Origin: Halobacterium litoreum
GTDB lineage: Archaea; Halobacteriota; Halobacteria; Halobacteriales; Halobacteriaceae
NCBI RefSeq assembly: GCF_021233415.1
Contig: NZ_CP089466.1
Span: 2,542,001 to 2,606,000 of the forward strand
Length of the DNA: 64,000 nt
Direction: 5' to 3'
Below, piece after piece: positions 25,333 through 34,628 of this stretch (position 1 is the stretch's first letter; each line of letters begins with the position of its first letter). Under the pieces are notes generated by a model. It was not told where the DNA came from and did no database searches. It was given only the letters and a program-made list of their open reading frames with translations. The position numbers and the translations under genes are program-made.

Positions 25333-27732
25333 ATGAGCCAGACCACGCCAGACCGGACGCTCGAAGCGGCGCTCGACCGCGCCAGCGAAGGCCACGAGGA
25401 CGCCCTCGCGGACGAACGCGACAGCGTCCTGCGCGAAGCCGAACGCAACGCCTACGACGACGCCACCACCGACGAGCGCTACGAGGCCCTGCTCGGCGCG
25501 CTCACCGGCCGCATCGACCGCCACCCGGCGTACAAGACCGTCGCGGGGCGCGTGCTCCGCGAGCGCCTCGAACGCCGCCTCGTCGACGACTACGACCCCG
25601 ACGACCGGGACGCCGCCTACCGGCGCGCGTTCCGCGACGGCATTCGACAGGGCTTGGACGCCGACCTGCTCGACGAGCGCATGGGCGACTACGACCTCGA
25701 CCGCCTCGCCGACGCCATCGAACCCGAGCGCGACGACCGCCTCGACTACATGGCGGTGGACACCCTCCAGCAGCGCTACTTCCTCCGCGAACCCGACGCC
25801 GACCCCTTCGAACTCCCGCAGACGTTCTGGATGCGCGTCGCGATGGGCGTCGCGCTCCGCGAGAACGCCGACGAGCGCGAGGAGTACGCCATCGAGTTCT
25901 ACGACGCCCTGTCCACCCTGCGGTTCGTCCACTCCACGCCGACGCTGTTCCACGCCGGCACCGCACACCCCCAACTGTCGTCGTGTTACCTCACTACCGT
26001 CCCCGACGACCTAGAGGGCATCTTCGACGCGTACAAGGAACACGCCAAACTCTCGAAGTGGAGCGGCGGCCTCGGGAACGACTGGACGCCGCTCCGGGCG
26101 GCGGGGTCGCTCATCGAGTCCACTGGCGTCGAGTCCACGGGCACCGTCCCGTTCCTCAAAATCTCGAACGACGTGACCGCCGCCATCAACCGCTCCGGGA
26201 AGCGCCGCGGCGCGGCCGCCGCCTACCTCGCGTGCTGGCACCTCGACTTCCCCGCGTTCTGTGACCTCCGCCGGAACACCGGCGACGAGCGCCGCCGCAC
26301 CCACGACATGAACACCGCGGCGTGGATTCCCGACCTGTTCATGGAGCGCGTCCGCAACGACGAGCAGTGGACGCTGTTCTCCCCGAAGGAGACGGGCGAC
26401 CTCCACGAACTGTACGGCAGCGACTTCGCGGAGCGCTACCGCGAGTACGAGGCGATGGCCGACGAAGGGGACGTCGAGAACTTCGAGCGCGTCGACGCCA
26501 CCGACCTCTGGCGCACGATGCTCACGCGCCTCTTCGAGACGGGCCACCCGTGGCTCACGTTCAAGGACCCCTGTAACGTGCGCTCGCCCCAGGACCACGC
26601 CGGCACGGTGCGCTCCTCGAATCTCTGTACGGAAATCACGCTGAACACCTCCGAGGAGGAGACGGCGGTCTGCAACCTCGGGAGCGTCAACCTCGCGCGC
26701 CACGTCGACGACGGCGAGGTGGACCGCGAACGGCTCTCCGAGACCGTGGAGACGGCGATGCGGATGCTGGACAACGTCGTGGACCTGAACTTCTACCCGA
26801 CGGAGAACGCCGAGCGCTCGAACATGCGCCACCGCCCTGTGGGCCTCGGCGTGATGGGGTTCCACGACGCCCTCCAGCGGATGCGCGTGCCGATGGCGAG
26901 CGACGACGCGCTCGAACGCGCCGACGAACTACAGGAGTTCGTCTCCTACCACGCCATCGACGCCTCGGCCGGCCTCGCCGCCGAGCGCGGGACGTACGAG
27001 AGTTACGAGGGTTCGAAGTGGGACCGAGACATCTTCCCGCAGGACACCGTCGACCTGCTCGAAGCCGAGCGCGACCGCGAGATTCCGGTCCCGCGCGAGG
27101 AGCGCCTCGACTGGAGCGACGTGCGCGAGCGCGTCGCCGCCCACGGGATGCGGAACTCGAACACGATGGCGGTCGCGCCCACCGCCACCATCTCCACCAT
27201 CGCCGGCACCTCCGCGTCCATCGAACCGGTGTACTCGAACCTCTACGTGAAGTCGAACATGAGCGGCGACTTCACGGTAGTCAACGACCGCCTCGTCGCC
27301 GACCTCGAAGACCGGGGCCTGTGGACCGAGGAGATTCGGGACAAACTCACCTACCACGACGGCTCCGTACAGGAACTCGACGCGGTGCCCGACGACCTCC
27401 AAGAACTGTACCGGACCGCCTTCGAAATCGACCCGCGCCACCAACTCCGGCTCGCCGCCCGGCGCGGCGTCTGGATAGACCAGAGCCAGTCGGTGAACGT
27501 CTTCTTCCCCGAGACGGACGGGTCGAAGCTCTCCGAGGTCTACCAGACGGCGTGGGAACTCGGCCTGAAGACGACCTACTACTTGCGCACGCTCGGCGCC
27601 AGCCAAATCGAGAAGACGACGCTGGACATGGACGAGTACGACGACACCCAGTTCCGGGGCGACGGCGACGACGAGGACGGGGACGGCGACCTGCCGAGCG
27701 TCGAGGACCCGACCTGCGAGGTGTGTCAGTGA
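25333..27732 (+). CDS. Ribonucleotide reductase large (alpha) subunit
   Basis: Class I type alpha subunit of 799 residues, reducing ribonucleotides to deoxyribonucleotides. Predicted catalytic residues by comparison with the E. coli enzyme: Cys218 in LSSCYL (redox pair), Asn430, Cys432 and Glu434 in SNLCTE (active-site thiyl and partners), Cys447 in AVCNLGS (redox pair), and the Tyr-Tyr pair in TTYYLRTLG near 755 for radical transfer. The C-terminal tail CEVCQ carries the Cys pair that is re-reduced by thioredoxin-like proteins. The N-terminal 130 residues lack the KRDG motif of an ATP-cone. The stop overlaps the beta-subunit start by one base (TGATG). Confidence 0.93.
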   Translation: MSQTTPDRTLEAALDRASEGHEDALADERDSVLREAERNAYDDATTDERYEALLGALTGRIDRHPAYKTVAGRVLRERLERRLVDDYDPDDRDAAYRRAFRDGIRQGLDADLLDERMGDYDLDRLADAIEPERDDRLDYMAVDTLQQRYFLREPDADPFELPQTFWMRVAMGVALRENADEREEYAIEFYDALSTLRFVHSTPTLFHAGTAHPQLSSCYLTTVPDDLEGIFDAYKEHAKLSKWSGGLGNDWTPLRAAGSLIESTGVESTGTVPFLKISNDVTAAINRSGKRRGAAAAYLACWHLDFPAFCDLRRNTGDERRRTHDMNTAAWIPDLFMERVRNDEQWTLFSPKETGDLHELYGSDFAERYREYEAMADEGDVENFERVDATDLWRTMLTRLFETGHPWLTFKDPCNVRSPQDHAGTVRSSNLCTEITLNTSEEETAVCNLGSVNLARHVDDGEVDRERLSETVETAMRMLDNVVDLNFYPTENAERSNMRHRPVGLGVMGFHDALQRMRVPMASDDALERADELQEFVSYHAIDASAGLAAERGTYESYEGSKWDRDIFPQDTVDLLEAERDREIPVPREERLDWSDVRERVAAHGMRNSNTMAVAPTATISTIAGTSASIEPVYSNLYVKSNMSGDFTVVNDRLVADLEDRGLWTEEIRDKLTYHDGSVQELDAVPDDLQELYRTAFEIDPRHQLRLAARRGVWIDQSQSVNVFFPETDGSKLSEVYQTAWELGLKTTYYLRTLGASQIEKTTLDMDEYDDTQFRGDGDDEDGDGDLPSVEDPTCEVCQ

Positions 27733-28727
27733 TGCCGGTGCTCGATAGCGACGCCGAACACGACCCGAACAAGATTCTCCCCATCGACTACGACTGGGCC
27801 CGCGAGTACTACCAGCAGGGCGTCGCGAACAACTGGACGCCCGAGGAGGTCCCGATGCAAGACGACGTCTACCAGTGGAACAACGACGAACTCACCGACG
27901 CCGAGCGCCAGCTCGTCGAGTGGAATCTGGGCTTCTTCTCCACGGCCGAATCCCTCACGGCGAACAACATCGTGCTCGCCATCTACGAGTACGTCACGGC
28001 GCCGGAGTGCCGGCAGTACCTCCTCCGGCAGGCCTACGAGGAGGCCGTCCACACGGACACCTTCATCTACTGCTGTGACAGCCTCGGGTTCGACCCCGAC
28101 TACATGTACGGGATGTACGACCGCATCCCCGCCATCGCCGAGAAAGACGAGTTCGTCGTCGACCTCACGCGCGCCGTCGACGACCCGACGTTCACCATCG
28201 AGACGGACGACGACCTCCGGGATTTTCTCCGGGACCTCGTCGGCTTCTACGTCATCATGGAGGGCATCTTCTTCTACGCGGGGTTCGCGATGATGCTCGC
28301 GCTGAAGCGCCGCGGGAAGATGGTCGGCGTCGGCGAGCAGTTCGAGTACATCATGCGCGACGAGTCGCTGCACCTGAACTTCGGCGTGGACCTCGTGAAC
28401 CAGATTCGGGACGAACACCCGGGCGTCTGGACCGCCGACTTCGAGGCCGAGGTCGCCGCCCTGATGCGGGAGGCCGTCGACCTCGAACAGGTGTACGCCC
28501 GCGAGGCGTGCCCCGAGGACGTACTCGGGATGTCCAGCGAGCAGTTCGCGGAGTACGTCGAGTACGTCGCCGACCGCCGCTTCGAGCAACTCCGCATGGA
28601 CCCGGTCTACGGCACCGAGAACCCCTTCCCGTGGATGACCGAGCAGGTCGACCTGAACGCGGAGAAGAACTTCTTCGAGCGCAACGTCTCGGAGTACCAG
28701 CAGGGCGGGTCGCTGGACTGGGACTAG
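27732..28727 (+). CDS. Ribonucleotide reductase small (beta) subunit, Phe at the radical site
   Basis: Beta subunit of 331 residues supplying the radical-generating metal cofactor. Predicted metal ligands are Glu73, Glu104, His107, Glu177, Glu211 and His214. The residue seven after Glu104, where E. coli has the radical Tyr122, is Phe111 (EAVHTDTF). This spacing, 73-104-107-111-177-211-214, is the same as 89-120-123-127-193-227-230 in the Chlamydia trachomatis class Ic enzyme, which uses a Mn/Fe cofactor without a Tyr radical. The first ligand is Glu, as in class Ic, rather than the Asp of E. coli. It is translationally coupled to the alpha subunit and its stop shares CTAG with the convergent gene. 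Confidence 0.93.
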   Translation: MPVLDSDAEHDPNKILPIDYDWAREYYQQGVANNWTPEEVPMQDDVYQWNNDELTDAERQLVEWNLGFFSTAESLTANNIVLAIYEYVTAPECRQYLLRQAYEEAVHTDTFIYCCDSLGFDPDYMYGMYDRIPAIAEKDEFVVDLTRAVDDPTFTIETDDDLRDFLRDLVGFYVIMEGIFFYAGFAMMLALKRRGKMVGVGEQFEYIMRDESLHLNFGVDLVNQIRDEHPGVWTADFEAEVAALMREAVDLEQVYAREACPEDVLGMSSEQFAEYVEYVADRRFEQLRMDPVYGTENPFPWMTEQVDLNAEKNFFERNVSEYQQGGSLDWD

Positions 28728-29203
28728 AGCGTCGGGGCGCTCCGACGGCGCTCCCGTCGCTCGTCGAGCGCTTCGTCGCGCAGGCGTCGCTCGCGGTCGG
28801 TCTCGCAGGAGAGGGCGGGCACCGGCGCGGGGGACTCGTCGTCGTCGAGTGCGACGAAGGTGAAAAACGAGGACGCCGTCTCGCGGCGTTCGCCGGCGCT
28901 CGGGCGCTCCGCGAACACGTCCACCTTCACGTCGACGCTGGTGTCGCCGGTGTCGAAGACGTACCCCTCGACGGCGACGATTTCGCCGAGGTCGATGGGG
29001 CCGCGGAAGTCGACGTGGTCCATCGACGCCGTGACGACCTGTCGGCGGGAGAACCGCCGGCCGACGATGGCGCCGCAGATGTCCATCCAGTGGAGGACGC
29101 TCCCGCCGAGCGCGCGCCCGAGGTTGTTCGTGTCGTTGGGCATCAGAATCTCGTGCATCTCCGTGTACGACGCGGCGAGCGCGACTTCCTCGGACCGGTC
29201 CAT
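28724..29203 (-). CDS. Acyl-CoA thioesterase, hotdog fold
   Basis: Hotdog protein of 159 residues in the BACH/YciA-like thioesterase group that hydrolyses acyl-CoA. Typical features: MPNDTNNLGRALGGSVLHWMDICGAIVGRRF (catalytic Asn/Asp region and central helix), VVTASMDHVDFRGPIDLGE and the TGDTSVDVKVDVFAE strand. A charged Arg-rich helix forms the C terminus. ATG 29203 is chosen since upstream codons have no family match. It is a paralogue of the product at 44862. Its stop overlaps the beta-subunit stop by four bases (CTAG). Confidence 0.85.
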   Translation of the reverse strand: MDRSEEVALAASYTEMHEILMPNDTNNLGRALGGSVLHWMDICGAIVGRRFSRRQVVTASMDHVDFRGPIDLGEIVAVEGYVFDTGDTSVDVKVDVFAERPSAGERRETASSFFTFVALDDDESPAPVPALSCETDRERRLRDEALDERRERRRSAPTL

Positions 29204-29265
29204 GGAGGCACGCCTCGCTCCACGACCATAAAACAAACCCAGTTGCTCTACTGCAATTAGAATTG

Positions 29266-31017
29266 CTACAGTCGGTTCGCGATGGTCTCCGCCGTCGCCG
29301 AACCGACGCCCTCCACGTCCCGGAGGTCCTCGACGGACGCCTCCCGAACCGCGTCCACGCTCCCGAACCGCCGGAGCAGGCGCTTGCGCAACTCGGGGCC
29401 GACGCCCTCCACGCCGTCGAGCGCCGTCGCCACCTCGTCCCGGACGGTCTGGTGGTACGCCACCGCGAACCGGTGGGCCTCGTCGCGGACGCGCTGGAGG
29501 ACGTGTAGTTGGGGCGCATCGTCGTCCCAGTCGTACGTTCTGTCGGGCGTCACTACGATTTCCTCGTCTTTCGCCAGTCCAACGGCGGGCACGTCCCAGC
29601 CGACTGCATCGAGTGCCTCGCGGGCCGCGTCCAACTGTCCGCGCCCGCCGTCGATGAGCAGCAAGTCGGGGTCCGGGCGGTCGTCTCGTCCTTCGACGGC
29701 GCGCTCGACGCGCCAGCGCACGAGGCGGCGCATGTTCGCGTAGTCGTCGTTCTCCTCGTCCAGTTTCTTCCGGCGGTAATCCGCCTTCTCCGCGCTCCCC
29801 TCGACAAAGCAGACGTCGCTTCCGACGACGGCCTTCCCCTGCGCGTGGCTCACGTCGAACCCCTCGATGCGCGCCGGCCTGCCGATGCCGAGCGCGTCCG
29901 CGAGCGCGCCGAGTTCGTCCCGTTCCCCGGTGTACCGGTGGGCGTTCTTCAGCGCGAGGTCCACGAGCGTCGCCTCCCGGCCCGCGCCCGGCACCCGGAC
30001 GTCGACCCCCGCGTCCGCCAGCCACGCCGCCACGTCCTCGTCGCCGTGGTCCTCGGGGAGCAGGAGGCGGTCCGGCAGGTCCCGTTCGGCGTAGAACTGC
30101 ACGACGAACGCCGCCAGCACGTCAGCGACCCGGCTGGCGCCGTCCGCGGCCCCGCCCTCCGGCGCGTCGAGTCGGTGCTGGTCGCGCTCCACCAACTGCC
30201 CGCGCTCGGCGTGCAGGCGCGCCACCGTCGCCGAATCGCCCTCCACCGCCACGCCGAGCACGTCGGTCGTCGCCGCGTCGTCGCGCCCCGCCACCGCCCC
30301 ACCAGACCCCTCGTGGAACCCGGTCACGGCGTCGAGTCGGTCCCGCAGATTCGCGGCGCGCTCGAACTCCTGTGCCTGCGCCGCCTGCTCCATCTCGCGC
30401 TCGATGGGGTCGGCGAGCGCGCCGGTCTCCCCCTCGAAGAAGCGGCGCGCGCTCTCCACGTCCTCGGCGTAATTCCCTTCCGAGATTTCGCCCGTGCAGG
30501 GCGCCGTACACAGCCCCATCTCGTAGTCGAGACACGGCCGGTCCCGGTTCCGGTACTTGTGCTCGGAGCACCCGCGGAGGCCGTACACCTCCCGCACCGC
30601 CTTCACCACCGTCTCGACCTCGCCCACGTCCGTGTACGGGCCGTACGCCGCCGCGCCCTCGTCGGGGTCGCGAGTCACCTCGATGCGGGGCGCCGCGTGG
30701 TCCGTGAACTGCACCAGCGGGTAGGACTTGTCGTCCTTGAGGCGGACGTTGTACCGGGGCTGGTGGCGCTTCACGAGGTTCGCCTCCAGCAACAGGGCCT
30801 GGGTCTCCGTGTCCGTCACCGCGAAGTCGAGGGCGTCAGCGCGCTCGACCATCCGGCCGATGCGCGCCGACCGCGGGTCGGCGTACGACCGCACCCGGTC
30901 CCGGACGTCCACCGCCTTCCCGACGTACAGCACGGTGCCGTCCGCGCGCTCGAACTGGTAGACGCCCGGCTCCGCCGGCAGGTCGCTCGCGCGCTCCCTG
31001 ACCTCGTCGGCGTCCAT
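29266..31017 (-). CDS. uvrC: Excinuclease ABC subunit C
   Basis: UvrC of 583 residues, the dual-incision nuclease of excision repair. The N-terminal GIY-YIG domain ([29 protein letters not shown], about 17-45) makes the 3' cut; a Cys-rich stretch [25 protein letters not shown] (about 150-174) is the usual metal-binding linker; a UVR domain follows near 200-230; the RNase H-like C-terminal nuclease contains [20 protein letters not shown] and [14 protein letters not shown]; and tandem helix-hairpin-helix motifs ([35 protein letters not shown]) end the protein. Somewhat shorter than the 610-residue E. coli enzyme. It partners with UvrB encoded at 19237. Confidence 0.97.
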   Translation of the reverse strand: MDADEVRERASDLPAEPGVYQFERADGTVLYVGKAVDVRDRVRSYADPRSARIGRMVERADALDFAVTDTETQALLLEANLVKRHQPRYNVRLKDDKSYPLVQFTDHAAPRIEVTRDPDEGAAAYGPYTDVGEVETVVKAVREVYGLRGCSEHKYRNRDRPCLDYEMGLCTAPCTGEISEGNYAEDVESARRFFEGETGALADPIEREMEQAAQAQEFERAANLRDRLDAVTGFHEGSGGAVAGRDDAATTDVLGVAVEGDSATVARLHAERGQLVERDQHRLDAPEGGAADGASRVADVLAAFVVQFYAERDLPDRLLLPEDHGDEDVAAWLADAGVDVRVPGAGREATLVDLALKNAHRYTGERDELGALADALGIGRPARIEGFDVSHAQGKAVVGSDVCFVEGSAEKADYRRKKLDEENDDYANMRRLVRWRVERAVEGRDDRPDPDLLLIDGGRGQLDAAREALDAVGWDVPAVGLAKDEEIVVTPDRTYDWDDDAPQLHVLQRVRDEAHRFAVAYHQTVRDEVATALDGVEGVGPELRKRLLRRFGSVDAVREASVEDLRDVEGVGSATAETIANRL

Positions 31018-31124
31018 CGCCCCCGGCTACGGCCGCGCCGGCTTTCAACTGCGCGGTCCCCGGCGTTCTCGCGCCCCGTCCCGACCTCGAATCGTTGAAG
31101 GACGTGGTCGTTGAATCACCCGCC

Positions 31125-31379
31125 ATGAGCGACACCGAGCGCGTCTGGCTGGTCTTCCGCGAGTACACCGACAAGGGCCTGCTGAGTCTCGTGTACGCCA
31201 CCGAAGACGGCGAACACGTCTTCGAGAAGCAACGCTCGATGAACGCCGGCGACCCGACCGCCGCCACCGACGCCGACGTCGCCGACCTCGAACCGGTCGA
31301 GGACCCCGCGGACGTCGAGCGGTACAGCGACGAAGCCCAGCGAATGCGGGACGAACACGACCCCGACGAGACCGTCTGA
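31125..31379 (+). CDS. Small haloarchaeal hypothetical protein
   Basis: Protein of 84 residues, acidic, with a compact alpha/beta start (SDTERVWLVFREYTDKGLLSLVYATEDGEHVFEKQRSM) and an acidic tail. The start MSDTERV at 31125 is favoured over the TTG at 31095 because it is an ATG and the preceding residues are not protein-like. No domain is recognised. The gene is divergent from uvrC and stands just upstream of an ABC permease gene. Confidence 0.65.
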   Translation: MSDTERVWLVFREYTDKGLLSLVYATEDGEHVFEKQRSMNAGDPTAATDADVADLEPVEDPADVERYSDEAQRMRDEHDPDETV

Positions 31380-31496
31380 CTCTCGGATGTCGCGGAGCGC
31401 GCCCGATTCGCAGTGCCCGCGACGCCGGGCAAGACACTTCACGCCGCCCCGCGACGCTCCCGGTATGACGCCCCTCCACCGGCCGGTGACCGCGCC

Positions 31497-32279
31497 GTGA
31501 CGTGGCTGGCGGTCGCCCGCCGCGACGTCCGCGAGTACCGCGCCGACCGCACGCTCGCGTCCTTCTGTGCGTTCTTCGCGCTCGCCTGCGGCGCCGTCGC
31601 GTACGTCGCGACGGGCGACGCCGGCGCGCCGCCGCTCTCCGAGGCGCTCGCGCTCATGTTCCTCTTCGGCGTGCCTCTGACCGCCGCGTCGTTCGTCGAC
31701 GAGTCGATTCCCCGCGCCGTCGTCTCCGGTCGCGTCCGCCTCACGCTCTCGCTCCCGCACGCCCGCGGCGAGTACGTCGCGGGCGTCGGCGCCGCCGGCC
31801 TCGCCGCCACCCTGCTGGCGACTGCGGTCGGCGTCGCGAGCGCGCTCGCCATCTACCTCGTTCGCGGCGGGCCCGTCGCGCCGCTCCGGCTCGCCGGCGT
31901 CTGCGCCGTCGTTTCGCTCCTCGCCGCCGCGTTCACCGCCGCGACGCTCGCGTTCACCGCGCGCTCCCGGTCGCCGACGCTCTCCACGGCGACCGCCTAC
32001 GGCTTCTTCCTCGTGTCGTTCGTCTGGCCGGCGTTCGTCCAAATCGGCCGTCTGCTCCTCGACGGCGAACTCGGCATCGCGGTCTCGGACGCCGCCGCGA
32101 ACGCCGTCGTCCACCTCAGCCCCGTCTTCGCGTTCCAGGCCGCGCTCGCCGGCGTCGAGACGGGGTTCGGCGGCGCGTCCGGTTCCGTCCCGCCGTGGGC
32201 CGGCGTCCTCGTGTTGCTCGCGTGGACCGGACTCGGGTACGCGCTCGCCGCGCGCCGATTCGGCAGTCTCGAACTCTGA
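31497..32279 (+). CDS. ABC-2 type permease
   Basis: Permease of 260 residues from GTG 31497, with about six membrane segments. The opening VTWLAVARRDVREYRADRTL aligns with the starts of the permeases at 22383 and 33266, which sets the start. LTLSLPHARGEYVAG is the conserved cytoplasmic loop. An 11-codon ORF, ATG 31465 to TGA 31500, overlaps this GTG and could act as a coupling leader. With the ATPase at 32352 and permease at 33266 this gives an ATPase flanked by two permeases, possibly a heteromeric exporter; a separate promoter spacer of 72 bases before 32352 leaves this open. Confidence 0.8.
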   Translation: MTWLAVARRDVREYRADRTLASFCAFFALACGAVAYVATGDAGAPPLSEALALMFLFGVPLTAASFVDESIPRAVVSGRVRLTLSLPHARGEYVAGVGAAGLAATLLATAVGVASALAIYLVRGGPVAPLRLAGVCAVVSLLAAAFTAATLAFTARSRSPTLSTATAYGFFLVSFVWPAFVQIGRLLLDGELGIAVSDAAANAVVHLSPVFAFQAALAGVETGFGGASGSVPPWAGVLVLLAWTGLGYALAARRFGSLEL

Positions 32280-32351
32280 AGCGGCGGTCGAACGTCGCTA
32301 CCGGTGAGAATCACCGCAACGGATTTACAGTCTGCTCGTGACGTTTCGCCC

Positions 32352-33269
32352 ATGCCAGCCATCGAGTTGTCCGGCGTCACGAAGCGATTCGGTGACGTCA
32401 CAGCCCTCCACGACCTCGACTTGCGCGTCGAGGACGGCGAGATATACGGCTTCCTCGGGCCGAACGGCGCCGGGAAGTCCACGACCATCGACATCCTCCT
32501 GGACTTCGTGCGCCCGACGTCCGGGCGCGCCGAAGTGCTCGGAATGGACGCACAGGCGAACTCCAAGGCCATCCGCCAGCGTACCGGCGTCCTGCCGGAC
32601 GGCTTCCACGTCTACGACCGCCTGACGGCGCGCCAGCACCTCGAGTTCGCCATCGAGTCGAAGAACGCGGACGACGACCCCGAGGCGCTCCTGGAGCGCG
32701 TCGGCATCCCGGGCGCGGTCGACCGGAAGGCCGGCGGCTTCTCGAAGGGGATGGCCCAGCGCCTCGCGCTCGCCGTCGCCCTCGTCGGGAACCCCGACCT
32801 CATCATCCTCGACGAGCCCTCGACGGGCCTCGACCCGAACGGCGCCCGCGAGATGCGGAGCATCATCCAGGAGGAGGCCGAGCGCGGCGCCACCGTCTTC
32901 TTCTCCAGTCACATCCTCGAACAGGTCGAAGCCGTCTGCGACCGCGTCGGCATCCTGCAGGACGGCGAACTCGTCGCCGAGGACACCATCCGCGGCCTGC
33001 GCGACGCCGCCGGCACCGGCACCACGCTCACCGTCACCGTCGACGCCGTCACCGACGCCGTCACCGACGCCGTGCGCGACGTTGCGGGCGTCACCGACGT
33101 CTCGGCGTCCGGCGACACGCTCACCGTGCGCACCGAGAGCGCCGCGAAGACCGACGTGCTCGACGCCGCCGAGTCCGCGGGCGCCGACGTGCTCGACTTC
33201 GCCACCGAGGAGGCGTCCCTCGACGACGTGTTCGCCGCGTATACCGAGAAAGCCGAGGTGACGGCATGA
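32352..33269 (+). CDS. ABC-2 type exporter ATPase
   Basis: ATPase of 305 residues. Walker A is GPNGAGKST (about 39-47), the signature is FSKGMAQRLALAVAL, Walker B is LIILDEPSTGLDP and the H-loop is FFSSHIL. The C-terminal part has TVTVDAVTDAVTDAVRDVAGVTDV, containing an in-frame VTDA repeat, and ends EEASLDDVFAAYTEKAEV. MPAIELSGVTKRFG fixes the start at 32352 rather than 32304. It is a close paralogue of the 21421 product (same start and same QRTGVLP/QRTGLLP segment), suggesting duplication of the ATPase-permease pair. It overlaps the next gene by four bases. Confidence 0.88.
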   Translation: MPAIELSGVTKRFGDVTALHDLDLRVEDGEIYGFLGPNGAGKSTTIDILLDFVRPTSGRAEVLGMDAQANSKAIRQRTGVLPDGFHVYDRLTARQHLEFAIESKNADDDPEALLERVGIPGAVDRKAGGFSKGMAQRLALAVALVGNPDLIILDEPSTGLDPNGAREMRSIIQEEAERGATVFFSSHILEQVEAVCDRVGILQDGELVAEDTIRGLRDAAGTGTTLTVTVDAVTDAVTDAVRDVAGVTDVSASGDTLTVRTESAAKTDVLDAAESAGADVLDFATEEASLDDVFAAYTEKAEVTA

Positions 33270-34111
33270 GTTGGCGCGTCGTCGCGAAGAAGGACTTCCG
33301 GGACGCCAGCCGGTCGAAGGCGCTGTGGGCGCTCACCGCGCTGTTCGTGCTGTTCATGGCGGGGATGGCGTACGTCTACACGCTCCTCCAGGAGAGCGGC
33401 GGCGCCGCCGGCACGGAACTGGAGAGCGTCGGCCTGCTCTTTTTCCTCCTCAACCCCGTCACGCTGCTCGTGCCGCTGACCGCGCTCGTGATGGCGCACA
33501 AGTCCGTCGCCGGCGAAGTCGAGTCAGGCAGCGCGAAGTTCCTCCTGTCGCTCCCGCACACGCGCCGCGACGCGCTCGCCGGGAAAGTCGCGGGGCGCGG
33601 CGCCGTCCTCGGCGCGGCCGTCGCCGTCGGCCTCGTCGTCGCCGCCGTCGTCACCGTCGTCATGTACGACTCCTTCGACGCGATGGCGTACCTCGGCTTC
33701 TCGGCGCTCACGCTCCTGCTCGCCGTCGCCTACGTCGCCATCGCCGTCGGCCTCTCGGCGACCACGAAGGACGCCGGGCGCGCCACCGTCCTCGCCGCCG
33801 GCTTCTTCGTCGTGTTCGAACTCGCGTGGGCCATCGTCCCCATCGGCATCTACTACCTGCTGAACAACTCCTTCACGCCGACCGGCACGCCGCCCGAGTG
33901 GTACCTCCTCCTGAACCGCATCCCGCCGTCCTCGGCGTTCACGAACGCCGTCTTCGGGTTCCTCCCCGGAAACGCCGGCACCATCGCCCAGTACTTCCCG
34001 CAGAACCCGCCCATCTACCTCTCGAAGTGGGGCGCGCTCGCGATTCTGCTCGCGTGGGCCGTCGCCGTCCCGCTGGTCGGCTACCGCGTCTTCGACCGCG
34101 CGGACCTCTAG
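33266..34111 (+). CDS. ABC-2 type exporter permease
   Basis: Permease of 281 residues with about six membrane segments. MSWRVVAKKDFRDASRSKALWAL opens the protein, the conserved loop is GSAKFLLSLPHTRRDALAGKVAGR, and the last helix ends GYRVFDRADL. It overlaps the ATPase gene by four bases (ATGA), so the two are one translational unit. Substrate unknown. The stop TAG at 34109-34111 shares CTAG with the stop of the convergent acetyltransferase gene. Confidence 0.87.
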   Translation: MSWRVVAKKDFRDASRSKALWALTALFVLFMAGMAYVYTLLQESGGAAGTELESVGLLFFLLNPVTLLVPLTALVMAHKSVAGEVESGSAKFLLSLPHTRRDALAGKVAGRGAVLGAAVAVGLVVAAVVTVVMYDSFDAMAYLGFSALTLLLAVAYVAIAVGLSATTKDAGRATVLAAGFFVVFELAWAIVPIGIYYLLNNSFTPTGTPPEWYLLLNRIPPSSAFTNAVFGFLPGNAGTIAQYFPQNPPIYLSKWGALAILLAWAVAVPLVGYRVFDRADL

Positions 34112-34491
34112 GGCTGCCGGCGGTACCGGCGCGTGCGCCGCCCGTCGAACATCGGTCCGGCGCCCGCGTCCTCGAACCCCTCGTCGTCGAGAATCGTCCG
34201 GAAGTCGTCGTCCTCGTCGTCCGGCAACACCACCTCCACCGGCAGGTCCTCGCGCGCCGCGAACTCGCAGGGCGCCGCGAGCAGGTCGCCGAGCGCCGCC
34301 GGGTCGCCGCCGAGACGCGTGACGTGGACCGCGCCCCGCCACGTGTCGTAGGCGACGAATCCCGCTACTTCACCGTCGTCGTCGGCGACTCGCACGGAGC
34401 GGTCGCGGATGAGTCGGGCGGCGTCGACGGCCTCGTCGGCGAGCGCGACGACCGCGTCGGCGTCCTCGTCGGTTGCGTCGCGGACGTGCAT
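34108..34491 (-). CDS. GNAT-like acetyltransferase domain protein
   Basis: Protein of 127 residues starting MHVRDATDEDADAVVALADEAVDAARLIRDRSVRVADDDGEVAGFVAY, the N-terminal half of a GNAT fold. The acetyl-CoA loop (usually Q/R-x2-G-x-G/A) is not clear: the region reads GDPAALGDLLAAPCEFAARE, so catalytic activity is uncertain. A basic tail RRTRRYRRQP ends the protein. ATG 34491 is chosen because the upstream ATG at 34587 adds 32 residues without homology. It is divergent from lysC. Confidence 0.7.
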   Translation of the reverse strand: MHVRDATDEDADAVVALADEAVDAARLIRDRSVRVADDDGEVAGFVAYDTWRGAVHVTRLGGDPAALGDLLAAPCEFAAREDLPVEVVLPDDEDDDFRTILDDEGFEDAGAGPMFDGRRTRRYRRQP

Positions 34492-34586
34492 AGCGACCCG
34501 TAAGCGCGCCGAGGACTTCAACCCCGCGCGGCAACCGTTTCGGGCATGCAAGCAGTTATCCCCACCGAGGGCCCTACTCTCCGGCA

Positions 34587-34628
34587 ATGACTACGGTACG
34601 CTGTGCCGGTGACCGCCGATGCGCGTAG
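34587..34628 (+). CDS. Possible 13-codon upstream ORF overlapping lysC
   Basis: ATG 34587 to TAG 34628 encodes MTTVRCAGDRRCA and overlaps the lysC start (34619) by ten bases. A TATA-like CAGTTATCC lies about 31 bases upstream of this ATG, so the mRNA may begin at this small ORF and lysC would then be translated internally, by coupling. Two Thr codons directly follow the ATG. In-frame TGA at 34610 rules out a longer lysC. Confidence 0.35.
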   Translation: MTTVRCAGDRRCA

